A stretch of 64,000 bases of DNA from Haliclona indistincta. Its lineage: Eukaryota > Porifera > Demospongiae > Haplosclerida > Chalinidae. Shown in pieces: positions 35,901-44,998 of this stretch. The stretch lies in contig OZ024788.1 in assembly GCA_964017065.1 (NCBI GenBank), positions 4,046,887 to 4,110,886 on the forward strand, read 5' to 3'. Position 1 is the first letter of the stretch; each line of letters begins with the position of its first letter. Position numbers and translations under genes: made by a program. Below the pieces are notes generated by a model. The model ran no database searches and was not told the DNA's origin. It saw only the letters and a list, made by a program, of their open reading frames with translations.

Positions 35901-36766
35901 CAAAAAAGCGTGCTGCAGGCTGCAAAAAGACTAACAAACCAAAATGTCTTCTCACTAAAAAGAAGCCACCACCCACAGGTAAAAAATCGACTCCACCTGT
36001 CACTAAAAAACCTTCACGGGGGCAAGCGAAGAAGCGTGATTGCTCAACAGCAGACACTGCTGAGCAAAAATCAAAAAGGCCTTGCATTATTGATAGTAGT
36101 TCTACTAACTGTGTGAAGCCTCCCGAGGCGTCGCATGTACTATCAACAGGTATATCCGAGGAGGACGTGTTCATAACACACAAAGAAGGTGAATCCACAT
36201 CACAGTATTTCTATCCTGTCAACGAGAGTTGGCAGAAGAGAGCATGTACCAGTTTGGGTGTCAGGTTTAGATTTTGGAATAGAATGCCCAGTGGTTCTGC
36301 AGATGTGCAGGTGCCATTGACAGAACCTGACCCTCGGAGAGTGAGAAGGATTGATGGGGACGGTAATTGTCTGTTTCGGTGTTTCTCATTCATTGTTACA
36401 GGTTGTGAAAAACAACACGTTCAAATTCGTAACGCTATTCTCCATCACATGGTCAGTATTGCTCACCTCCTTCTAGGTCGCCTCATGAACTACTCGAGCG
36501 TTCAAGAGTACATTGAGCAGACTCGCATGTACCTGTCCGGAACATGGGGGACAGAAATTGAAATTTTTACATTCTCTCATTTGTTACAGATTCCTATTTT
36601 TACATATGATGTAACACATGGGAAGTGGTGGAAGCACTGTCCAAGTGTACTAGAGAGAAGACCTGCTGTTCAGCAGAATGAGATGGGTATGTACATTCTA
36701 CACCCACGTAACCACTATGAGGTTGTTTATGGTGTAATGCCATCTCCTGTGTCACTCCCCTGTTGA
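29987..36766 (+). CDS. Helitron-like Rep-helicase with C-terminal OTU protease
   Basis: Intact frame of 2259 residues from MTNSRKKRKQ. An upstream in-frame ATG at 29939 lies before a likely 5' UTR intron and is not preferred. Domains in order: Lys-rich N-terminal repeats (about 25-150, KKLASRSSYQKYPE-like); Cys pairs (YQCWECSSEC; CNYC); Rep with FLTFSCAEYD (about 961), HUH motif GAPHYHALVW (H1043/H1045), the CKFGFPR block and Y-x3-Y in YVSGYVTK (Y1186/Y1190); Pif1-type helicase with Walker A GVAGTGKSF (about 1501), DEISM (1588), TIHKSQGLSLD (about 1866) and YVALSRVRS; a Lys/Pro-rich linker; and an OTU-like protease with DGDGNC (C about 2127) and HPRNHYEVV (H about 2243). HUH nicking and helicase activity are the known basis of rolling-circle transposition. 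OTU fusions are known in Helentron/Helitron2-type elements. No endonuclease domain is seen. Confidence 0.93.
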   Translation: MTNSRKKRKQNKTYYTTNRPKILAGQKAIYDDNPEKKKLASRSSYQKYPETKKLASRSSYQKYPDAKKLASRSSYHKNPEKKKLAIKSSYQNDPDTIKQAARNSYQKDPEKKKLASRIGYQKDPEKKKLASRFSYQKDPEKKKQAARAWSKSSYKSNPLSKKLISRFNYWKDQKKKAKKNRQHYAKCKRQLRMQRKARYSLKEPKAHVKQMYVNQLRLQLLTHPEARGKVVEAYKAEYKGKTMPKIHAGAICRVAASRMVSLAYLNRRKCVKSFVSNTNEALKVDIENKDDFGQRCHSAGSEPYFYEASYQQVQRDTALPIDEHGQCVTSSKIEIKEPVFNDKADEQVPAGDKKSTADARNKKRVAKNHKDEHKYQCWECSSECKPLSDEERTAIFSLREAFNKSTEELRHAVDTSDDGCPNQHFSKTEIKYEPDSVIYTQTCVPLLGHPLVCHTDGKCKSKVRMLRAASTHYDKLRELRYAFDSVRKSHFVIAAIDKALCSGDYTALLVILGFVEEEFEALFRPSDKKDESSSDFGSISELSIMMDNSLVIESLRKEVDDDPDIVCCSCEQLHQRKSVTKVSLSENLGKHIWPRLKNFIREKRRESIGAQLFMCNYCKPKIKDDKMPGRCVLNGLETAPVPEELAKLSSLGRQFVQLAKCFQTVVRLGTYMGKVPSYNSLKASKGTMFFLPLPHSKTSETLNDVEQSLPSDLPSPELYIIVNGQPTKSKVVWRSLVDVNAVKQAKKRLQEINWLYKELDDDVVDEAVKNVVEVAQTSTNSMLEKVTDSDVADFQSYTIRDMNRQAPTISDIEQYKLVNVREELIDNRLKYLDVMCFPALFPNGQFGKYHKREVSLSHSEYVKSRLYSKDSRFRKDSQYVFFLLYQKEMREIATGVCNLLKKTKSLRMCVDQLLSKVQSSDEHLESNLSTILQQVRGTKQYWFMKQSDLKCMIREYGPPTLFLTFSCAEYDCVDIARYLRKVNDDVPDNYPISKLCTEDPISVSRKFSQKFHAFFQNVVIKGAVLGQVSHFYWKKEYQNRGAPHYHALVWISGAPVAGVDESSKVLSFIEERIKCKIPDMVENPNLHQMVMRYQLHKCSAYCKRKTKCGQNKYITKCKFGFPRTVTKTAVLHDACDALKKRKRIYDLVRSQEEERVNDYNPLLLMLWKANCDIQFIAESSLALAHYVSGYVTKAERSNMQDMFEEVTDNTTIYGKLYKLGIRCLRSRECGLYEASDLLLGDHLCEKSVTVKWIDVSFPHKRNHRLKKHKDLDELRKTDPESEDIFEENLLDTHYPNRPRHLEDVCLYDLVANYDWYIKDDAGNRVYKELKKARLVNHKLFDCNNESQREDFYYSMILLFVPFRDESSLLLANETAEEAYDRLQMSSNERCSAHHQKTKTALKLKSTVKVINEAREELCDQQEPESDQGPLVLGEATTAMKDVVEMCVKTDDSLSFEERVSMLNADQRRVFDSVSDYLNHLKLHEAKQCSCKQEPLLKYVAGVAGTGKSFLIEAIKMLVGRLWPTSDLTCAVVAPTGLAAFNVGGLTIHRLFQLPVEHDAKTASYWNLSKDARKVMKATLRSVKLFIVDEISMVSSLNLAYMHLRLDELFGGEDWFGGKSVLFFGDLLQLEPVNGNPIFSAVSQKTVMLKLGSLASVNIWRHCVNYDELTINERQKKDPLFSTMLNDIRVGNVTDESVNVLEQRVVKVPIFEKYQELKDAGTLAVCMFATRQACHEFNEMAINSLSTEKHVLVCSDNIDESGSKRKWTSAADKRLEKLNHDCNLTGGLLAKIVLAVGCRVMLRRNIDTHIGLVNGAIGTVTKVTKSCVTVKFDHISDPYKVKKVTSKFMLMKSYYVYREQFPLIPAAAITIHKSQGLSLDNCIVDLSEMVFGSGMAYVALSRVRSLSGLHLVNFSKKSIIVSRKCLEELNRLRKQFRPDLPMYRVPPEKQPTYVSKSSKRSVEMPVDIDEPPAKKRAAGCKKTNKPKCLLTKKKPPPTGKKSTPPVTKKPSRGQAKKRDCSTADTAEQKSKRPCIIDSSSTNCVKPPEASHVLSTGISEEDVFITHKEGESTSQYFYPVNESWQKRACTSLGVRFRFWNRMPSGSADVQVPLTEPDPRRVRRIDGDGNCLFRCFSFIVTGCEKQHVQIRNAILHHMVSIAHLLLGRLMNYSSVQEYIEQTRMYLSGTWGTEIEIFTFSHLLQIPIFTYDVTHGKWWKHCPSVLERRPAVQQNEMGMYILHPRNHYEVVYGVMPSPVSLPC

Positions 36767-37993
36767 AAGCTTCAGGTCTAAATTTTAAAATGACATTGAC
36801 ACTCATTCTTGAGCTTGAGAGTAGAAATGGCATGCCTCCCAAAGCCAGACCACTATTGCGCTCTCATGGCTATGACGGACTGAGTGACACTTGCACTACT
36901 TGGACGGCTGTTGTTCTGGCTGAATTATCTCTATGCCTGACCAGAGTGCAATGTGTGTTTAAATAGGCACTTTCTTGAGGTGGAAGCAAAGAGGAGGCAT
37001 GCCGATCATATGGGCAATGCTCCACCGATGACAGATAGAGCCCGCGTGCGTCTCCTAAAGGTGTAAAAAACTTTGCCGAGTGCCCCGACCAAAGTTTCTT
37101 AATATGCACCTATAGGGAAAAAATAGACGCAAGCGTTATGGACTGATAAGCACTTCACCTCCACGTGGTTCAGTCTGGGATCAGATTAAAAGATTCTGAT
37201 GCTGAGAAAGTGCATAAAAGGGTTTTTAGGGTGCTCAACGTAACCAGTGGACATGATTTCATACATACAGGGTGGTGTGACTACTGTCCTCAGTGTTATT
37301 TTGATTGATTACTACCACTATTAGGTTGTCTATAATTATTATGAGGTAGTGACATCTATAATTTTTAACCTGTAGCAAGATTGCTCACAAAGGTCAAAGG
37401 TGAGCACACAGCATAGTGTTGAGTATCTGTGTTATATAATTATAATAATTTTTAGAGATTAAAAAAATCTGAAAACAAGAATTGCAGGAGACTACAAAGC
37501 GACTACTTATCTAATTCAAAGACTCTTTAGCTGCCCAGCTGAGAAATACTATCTCTACCGTTACAACTGTTTGATCTTTGTCCTTTATTATTTTTTAACT
37601 ATAATTTATTTGAAAAAAAATTTAAATCAATGTTGATGAATAACTGTTAAAAATTGGGACAAGAATTTAAAACGTAACACTAAAGGAACTAAAGAGCTGT
37701 GATATTAGCCACACCTACATGTACATACAAGCCTCGCCAATTTGAGCCAGAACCTGCATGAACTTCGGAGAGTGAGAAGGATTTAAGAATAATAACAATC
37801 AGCATCAATATAATTATGTGATTGTGTTATCACAGCTGACCTCTTAATGTTTATTTATTGCGTAACTACACCCGAGATAACTACCGCTAAGCAAATTAGC
37901 TGACAACGGTTAATCTTTTTTCTAATGTTTACAATGATAATAGTGAATATTCAATATAATGATAAGTCGTTGATATAATCCTCGTTGATAACT
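36767..37993. other. Non-coding part of the right arm
   Basis: Counterpart of 25481-26735. It contains the conserved hairpin candidate (37068-37097) and AT-rich DNA. It lies between the convergent helicase and coiled-coil genes, so both transcripts should terminate here. Confidence 0.4.
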
Positions 37994-38436
37994 TTACTTA
38001 TATATGTTTATAATCTTTGCGGTTTTCTGTGTTTGGAAAAAAATATGTAATAATATTATTATTTTTTTAATGCACTCACTATGTTGTAGCCCAAGGCTCT
38101 TCTCTGACCTCTCTTCCTGGGTGGTCGCCTTGGTTTGTTTGCAGTTGAGAGAGCTTGCCTGCGCTGGGCAAGCTCTCTCAACTGCAGTCTTAGTTTAGAC
38201 TCTTCTTGGGCTAGCTGCGTTTTTTTTAACTCCAGCTCTTGTTTCTTCTGCAGCTCGAGCTGCTCCTTCTCCTGCAGCTCGAGCTGCTGCTTCTGCTGCA
38301 GCTCGAGCTGCTCCTTCTGCTGCAGCTCGAGCTGTTGCAGCTCGAGCTGCTGCTTCTGCTGCAGCTCGAGCTGCTGCTGTCGCTGCTTCTCGTACTCGAG
38401 GCCTGCCTGTAGCAATATTGCGTCATCCACTTGCAT
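37994..38436 (-). CDS. Leu/Gln-rich coiled-coil accessory protein (right copy)
   Basis: Same protein as 25038-25480. The coiled-coil frame runs 38436-38059 and is identical in length to the left copy. Possible splicing gives exons 38436-38080 and 38026-37994. A TATA box lies at 38474-38481. The 24-bp CTGCAGCTCGAGCTG-type repeats of the two arms show no length difference, in keeping with a recent duplication or an assembly duplicate. Confidence 0.55.
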
Positions 38437-38635
38437 TTTAGATTTTTGTGTAAAAATTTTGAATTTGCTGTCCTTTATATAGGGGTTCAGTCAAATTTGC
38501 AGATGGCACTTTGCGCCAAAAATATCAACCAATCGGATTCACTAAAAACTTTAGGTCGAAGTGATCCGCAAGCTCTTGTGATACCGTATACATTGAAATA
38601 ATCCATAACATAGCTGCGCATTAAGGCTTAGCTAG

Positions 38636-39221
38636 CTAGCTAGCATTATTACCCCCGTGCGCAGTATGCTGAAGGGTCATGCATTTGAGTTTTCTCTTTG
38701 TACTTGTACCTACTTCACTCACTGCTAGGCCATGAGAATGACTGCGCTTGTGCACACAGCTCGTTGTGTATTTTCTCATAAAAACTAGCTGCGCAGTATG
38801 GCGACGATGATAGCCGGCGCTAATAATTGAAACTTTTTGATAACAAAAATTAATTATAGTTCTATCTTTAGTTGTGCCATGGCTCAGGCAGGCTCCCGGG
38901 TCGCTACAAAAACCTTCATCCTCATCGTAGTCATCCATGTGTAGCGCCAGGTACTCGAACTCTGCCCATTGGTCCTCCAGTCCGTCTATCATCTCGCCGT
39001 CAAATTCCTCTACTAAAGAAAATAATTAACTATTAATTTTATGTCTTTTATTATGATTATAATCACCAAAAGGATATTCGCGGCGTTCATCGTCTTCTTG
39101 ATCTAGCGGCGCCGACTCAAGGTCCTCTAGCCCGTCGTCTTTCATTTCGTCTAAGCAAAATAAATAACGATTTATACCCGATTTATACTACAATAATTGT
39201 TTTCTTACCATCAGAATCCAT
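38636..39221 (-). CDS. Acidic accessory protein of the Rep-helicase element (right copy)
   Basis: Exons 39221-39209, 39150-39067 and 39012-38636 join to the same 157-residue frame as the left copy, with the same splice sites. The acidic N-terminal half is fully kept. It is transcribed in the same direction as the coiled-coil gene and toward the helicase gene. Confidence 0.55.
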
Positions 39222-39589
39222 CTCTCCTTATTGCTACTGCTAGCTGCTGTTACTTTTCCCGCGCAAACTTAAATCTAAGCACGTGATCATGTGCTAGATA
39301 TGGGCGTGGATTAAAAATTGAACGCACTTGCAATAGTCAGGAGAAAATAATTATTAATGTCTAATGTTATAAAATATTATTAATAATTATTGTTAAATTT
39401 TTATTTTAGATATATGAACAAAATAAAAAAATATCGAGTTAAACAAAAGTGGGCTTAAAGCCCCAAGATAATAATAATAATTAATAATACAAACATCATT
39501 TCGGGAGTAAAAGATCAGGTTGTCAACTTTATGCATCCTGTGAAGTTAAAATAAAGTAAAAAAATAATACAACATGTAATTATAAAAAG

Positions 39590-40305
39590 TTTATGAACAA
39601 GTATTAAAAAACATTTTCCAAAAAATGATAGAGATGTAGGGTTGGTGAAGAACTGTAAAAAAAGTATGGGTACAAGAATTAATAGACGTAACAAAAGTAA
39701 AGGAACTAGAAAATACACAATGAGCTGAGTTATGAGCCACACCTACATACTGTAAGCCACACCTATTTGAGCCACACCCACACTATAAAACACCCTACAT
39801 CGGTGGCATTGTCGAGGGCGAAGCCCAAGACGTCTTTGTATAAAAGTTTTAAACATACATTGACATCAATTTATTTTTGTTGAATGTACATAAAAATAAT
39901 TATGAGCTTGTTGAGATAATGCACAAGCCATGAACCTACATGTACATGTACAATGCATTGTTATTATTTTTTTAGCGAAAATTATATTTTTTGAAGATTT
40001 ATTACGAATTATAAAAGATTTATTATGACCATAAAATAAATTGAGCTGTAGTACAACAATTTCCTGATGCATTATCAATGCAACTAGCCAAAAATTTGCA
40101 GCGACATTTTATAGCTAGATAACTTAATCATACGCGCTAGCTAGCTTCTCCCAAGGCATAAGCTATGAGCACTTAGCTCTTCATCGTAAAAGTCATCAAT
40201 TAGTTTTGCCACCGATGTAGGGTGTTTTATAGTGTGGGTGTGGCTCAAATAGGTGTGGCTTACAGTATGTAGGTGTGGCTCATAACTCAGCTCATTGTGT
40301 ATTTT
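39590..40305. repeat. Subterminal inverted repeat of the right arm (truncated)
   Basis: Same structure as 23051-23897. The inner arm is complete (about 39590-39816), but the outer arm (about 40204-40305) stops at AAAATACACAATGAG and joins directly to the inverted N-terminal gene fragment. Confidence 0.7.
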
Positions 40306-40317
40306 GTATTAAATGTG

Positions 40318-42062
40318 ACCAGAGAATTGTCCATCATTATGCTCAACTCAGAAATGTTGTCAAAGTCACTACTAGACTCATCTTTTTTGTCGGATGGTCT
40401 AAACAACGCTTCAAATTCTTCTTCCACAAAGCCCAAAATCACTAGCAGTGCGGTATAATCACCAGAGCAGAGGGCTTTGTCGATAGTGGCAATCACAAAA
40501 TGACTCTTTCTAACAGAGTCAAAAGCATACCGCAGTTCACGCAGTTTGTCATAGTGCGTAGACGCCGCACGCAGCATCCTGACTTTGCTTTTGCACTTTC
40601 CGTCAGTGTGGCACACCAAAGGATGACCGAGCAATGGCACACATGTTTGAGTGTAAATTACACTATCAGGCTCATACTTGATCTCGGTTTTCGAAAAGTG
40701 CTCATTTGGGCATCCATCATCACTAGTGTCAACTGCATGACGCAATTCTTCAGTTGACTTATTGAATGCTTCTCGAAGAGAAAAAATAGCAGTGCGTTCT
40801 TCGTCAGAAAGCGGTTTGCACTCGCTTGAGCATTCCCAACACTGGTACTTGTGCTCGTCTTTGTGGTTTTTAGCAACACGTTTTTTGTTACGTGCATCGG
40901 CAGTGCTTTTCTTATCTCCAGCAGGCACTTGCTCATCTGCCTTGTCATTAAAAACAGGCTTCTTTATCTCAATCTTACTGCTAGTCACACACTGACCATG
41001 CTCATCTATAGGCAAAGCAGTGTCTCTCTGTACTTGTTGGTAAGAGGCGTTGTAAAAGTAAGGCTCTGATCCCGCAGAGTGACAACGATGACCAAAATCA
41101 TCTTTGTTTTTTATGTCTACCTTTAATGCTTCGTTGGTGTTAGAAACAAAGCTCTTGACACATTTTCTGCGATTCAAGTACGCAAGACTGACCATTCTTG
41201 ATGCTGCTACTCTACAAATTGCACCAGCATGTATCTTGGGCATATTTTTGCCTTTGTATTCAGCCTTGTAAGCCTCTACAACCTTGCTCCTAGCCTCAGG
41301 GTGCGTCAACAATTGAAGCCGCAATTGGTTCACGTACATTTGTTTAACGTGAGCTTTTGGCTCCTTGAGGCTGTACCTGGCTTTTCTTTGCAAGCGAAGC
41401 TGCCGCTTGCACTTTGCATAATGCTGCCGGTTTTTTTTAGCTTTCTTTTTCTGGTCTTTCCAGTAGTTGAAGCGAGATGCCAACTTTTTGCTAAGTGGGT
41501 TTGCATTATAGCGATCCCTTGAAGCTTGTTTTTTTTGGTCAGCATTGACTAAGTAGTTGGCTTTAGACCAAGCTTGGGCAGCTTGCTTCTTTTTTTCTGC
41601 AATTAGTGAATAGTTGGCTTTAGACCAAGCTCGGGCAGACTGCTTCTTTTTGTCTGCATTCACTGAATAGTTTGCTTTCGACCAGGCTCGAGCAGATTGC
41701 TTCTTTTCGTCTGCATTCACTGAATAGTTTGCTTTCGACCAGGCTCGAGCAGATTGCTTCTTTTCGTCTGCATTCACTGAATAGTTTGCTTTCGACCAGG
41801 CTCGAGCAGATTGCTTCTTTTTGTCTGCATTCACTGAATAGTTGGTTCGAGCAGCTTCCTTTCTCTTATCTGGGTTCAGTGAATATTTGGCACGTGCAGC
41901 TCTATTTATACTTTTAGATTTTTTTTTATAGCTGTCACTAGAAGCAAGCTTTTTTGTCTTGGGTGAGTTACTATAGGAAGCTTGGCGATCAGCTAAAATT
42001 TTGGGTTTTTTGCTACTATAGTACAACTGATTTTTAAGTCTTCTTTTACGAGAATTTGTCAT
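40318..42062 (-). pseudogene. N-terminal fragment of a second Rep-helicase gene
   Basis: Open frame on the reverse strand starting MTNSRKRRLKNQLYYSSKKP. From about residue 180 it matches the first 570 residues of the intact protein almost exactly. The repeat zone differs: here the units are KKKQSARAWSKANYSVNAD-like (19 residues, five to six near-identical copies). Homology ends at DNSLV (about 40318), where the subterminal repeat begins, so the Rep, helicase and OTU domains are missing. This is a different subfamily member, not an assembly copy of the intact gene. Confidence 0.85.
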
Positions 42063-43011
42063 TCTATAATAATAAGCATTATGATAAACACAAAATGTAG
42101 CACACGTACACGTACACTTACCTCAGGGAACAGGTAAAGGCAACAGGAACAGGTAAAGGCAACAGGAACAGGTAAAGGCAACAAAAACAGATAAGGCAAC
42201 AGGAACAGATTGAATAACTGAAGTTGGGTGCTGAAGAATACAGAAGTTGGGTATCGTAAGTTGGGTATTAGAGAACAGGAGTTGGAACAGTTTCAACAGG
42301 AACAGGTAAAGACAACAGGAACAGGTTGGATAACTGAAGTTTGGTACTAAAGAAAACAGAAGTTCGGTATTGGAAGTAGAGTATTAGAGAACAGGAGTTG
42401 GTATTAAGTTAGAAAACTGAAACTAAAAAGAGGCACCAAATTTTAACAAACGCGCTAGCTGGCACGTTTGCCTTGGGAGAAGCTAGCTAGCGCGTTTGCC
42501 TTGAGAGAAAAAAGCTACATAGTTGAGGCAAACACGCTAGCTAGCCCGTTTGCCTTGAGAGAGAAGCCTATAAATAACGGTTGAGCCAAACGCGCTAGCT
42601 AGCGCATTTGCCTTGAGGGAGAAGACCACGTTGAGACAAACACTAGCTAACGCGTATGCTTTGAGAGCTAGCTATTTTACTAACCTTCAAAACAACTTTA
42701 GATCGAGAACTTTGGCTGCCGGCAGAGAACTTTCTACTGATTTAGATAGCTAGGGAACCTGCAGCTGTGAGCTTCATAGAATGTGCGTGAAGATTCGTAT
42801 CTAGGCAGTCACTAAGATAATCAAAGATAAACGGACATACACGGTTTAGGTGAATGGCTTCCTTCTCTGTTGTGGATAGTATCAATCGCTGTTTTTCTAG
42901 AAATACTCGCTTCTCCCAGTGTTTTAGGCCTAAATAGATATAAGGTGCACTGATGGTCATAGATAGCGTTGCTTCTGTGTACGTTTATTTGCGTTTGGTT
43001 CGCTCACTACT
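42063..43011 (-). promoter_or_regulatory. 5' region of the truncated Rep-helicase copy
   Basis: Holds repeats of ACAGGAACAGGTAAAGGCA and a later set of tandem blocks with AAACGCGCTAGCTAGC and TTTGCCTTGAGAG (42440-42665). It has diverged strongly from the 5' region of the intact copy, apart from short CTGTTCC-type motifs and the UTR intron splice sites. Confidence 0.4.
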
Positions 43012-43033
43012 GTGCTAGACTCGCTGAAGAATA

Positions 43034-43071
<38 letters not shown>

Positions 43072-43474
43072 AGAAGATGAACAAACGGGTGACCACGTGA
43101 ACTCTGGTTTACCACCTTAGACCTGGTTTCTTTTGCTTCTGAAGGTCTCTTTGTAATCGCACAAATCGTGCAAGGAGCTTCAGAACGTTAGATTCGCTTG
43201 AAATGCCCGTACGGCGAAGATATGGCAGTGCCGTACTTAGTGCCTCCAGGCGAGACGCCATCTTTTCATGCCCCTAGCAACTGCCCTTGTAGTCCTTATT
43301 AGTAGACTCATTGTAAGCGCTTACCTCATAGGATAGCCCCTAGGTAGTTAAAATACCACTGATGTCGTCAACAGCCAAGATATGCGTGAATTATTGTTTT
43401 CAGCCTAAGTGTAGCCGCCATCTTATTTTCCGCCCAACCCTACATATGCCACGACTACCGCGTGGCATAATAAT
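43012..43474 (-). repeat. Right long terminal inverted repeat (about 463 bp)
   Basis: Inverted counterpart of 28962-29405. It includes a (GAAA)n tract at 43028-43072 in place of the TTC-rich tract of the left copy. The outer end reads GGCATAATAAT. Confidence 0.85.
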
Positions 43475-44996
43475 CATTATTCCAGGAAATTCAATAAATT
43501 AATTTTACATTGCGTGCACAGCACTGGTCATGAAAATCATTATCAGATATTGCTGATCACTGCTATTAGTACTCAGCTGAGAGAAATTTTAGCTAATGCA
43601 AAAACTGACAAAAGACATATTCATTCTGCTGACGTGACATAGTACTTATGTCCTCCTCCTTCTCGTTAACATCGTGTATCACAGCAGTAGTTTATTGATA
43701 GGTCTCAGTAGTTGTGACTGTGATGGTTGCCATGCGGTTGAACTACTGCTGTTGCACTTCTCTGAATCTGGTTTATGTCTACATTTCAGTCAAGAAAAAA
43801 ATAATTTGCAACTTCAGACAATACAAAAAATTAATATTACACGATACATGTAGCTCCAGATACTTACTGTGTGCATAGAACCAGTATTATTAGCATTATG
43901 CCAGAGCATCTGCATTATTTTACGTAATAATCACATTTTTTGACATCATAAGTTTAGTACATGCAAAGCACCGGAGACATACAGACTGACATATATAAGC
44001 AGACAGAAGTATCTGACTGACTTTTATAACTAAGCATGGCAATAAGTCTGTTCAACAGTATGAGTTGACTATGATCATCATTAATGCACCCAAAACTTGC
44101 TGTCACTATGCAGGAGGTCAAAGGTCAATCAATGTATTGTATAGTGAAATCGTGTTAACTCAGAATCGCTTGCACTCACTCAGGCTCATTGTGGGCATAA
44201 TATGGTTCTAGTCGCTTCTAGTTAATAAATATTGGCTGTGCAACTGAATAGTAAAACAATAGCTATTTATCGTACTAATTTAAAAAATCAAAAAGCTCAT
44301 CACACTTGCAATTGTGCATGCTGGTTAATCGATGCCATCAAGATCAGTTTCTAATGGGACAAATACGACCATCCAACACTTCAGAGCTATTTCTTAACCT
44401 AAAAAAACAATAGCAAGGTATGAATAACAGTTTTACTGTATCTTTGCTGCGAAAGCATGTTTCCATCAAAAATCAAATTTTTCCGATGCTTCCACAAAAT
44501 AGAACAAAAGTTTAAAAATAAATACAATAAACCTTTCTTATAAACGGGGGTCCCAGAGGCTAAAATCTATGACACCAGGCCGGTTTTTTACATTGCTCCT
44601 CTACCCACCCACCCACCCACTACGTCATATTACGTCATGTAATGATATTCATAAAATATTGGTCTATTGAAATTCATTATAATTGATGGTACACGTCCCT
44701 CCAGTCCTCCACGAAGATCGTCGATCGCGAGTGACGAACAGATGATGAACGCTGACAGTAGCGGATCCAGGAAGCGGAAGCATTGCGAGTGTGGATTCGA
44801 GCTCACCGGACTCAGCACGTACCACCAAGCTGAGCACAAGCGTAGCAATTAAGCGGCACCGACAATTTCTTGGTTCAACGTCTTGTTTGCGCGTATGGAT
44901 AGTTTCTTCCAGAAGATCAGTGCAGTCCCAAGTTCCACTCACAGTACGCTATCTCTAACAGCGGAAGAACACGATAAGTTTATCAGCTGTAGTATC
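43475..44996. other. Spacer with a decayed receptor tail block
   Basis: No intact gene. At 43640-43750 (reverse strand) there is a block similar to the receptor tail at 8174-8290. Weak similarity continues to about 44110, matching 9190-9340. A 61-codon frame at 44667-44852 (+) with CECGFELTG is not supported by anything else. Confidence 0.4.
43640..43750 (-). pseudogene. Receptor tail exon relic
   Basis: The reverse strand reads TTAVIHDVNEKEEDISTMS to a stop, aligned to TTAVIQKTEEDKSAVSHS at 8174-8290. Upstream the frame is interrupted relative to the 8-kb copy. It could belong to the receptor paralogue that enters at 63.9 kb, displaced by transposon insertions. Confidence 0.35.
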
Positions 44997-44998
44997 TA

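Larger units (their letters stand above)
34925..40305 (+). mobile_element. Right inverted arm of the Rep-helicase-OTU element
   Basis: Inverted, near-identical partner of 23051-28560. It covers helicase residues from about 1647 to the end, the intergenic part, both accessory genes on the reverse strand, and the subterminal inverted repeat, which is truncated at about 40305. Confidence 0.85.

Noticed and set aside
30236..36393. Many reverse-strand frames inside the Rep-helicase gene
   Set aside because: All lie antisense within the long intact frame and lack domains.
44667..44852. 61-codon frame with CECGFELTG
   Set aside because: Too short, with no second copy or recognised finger pattern.
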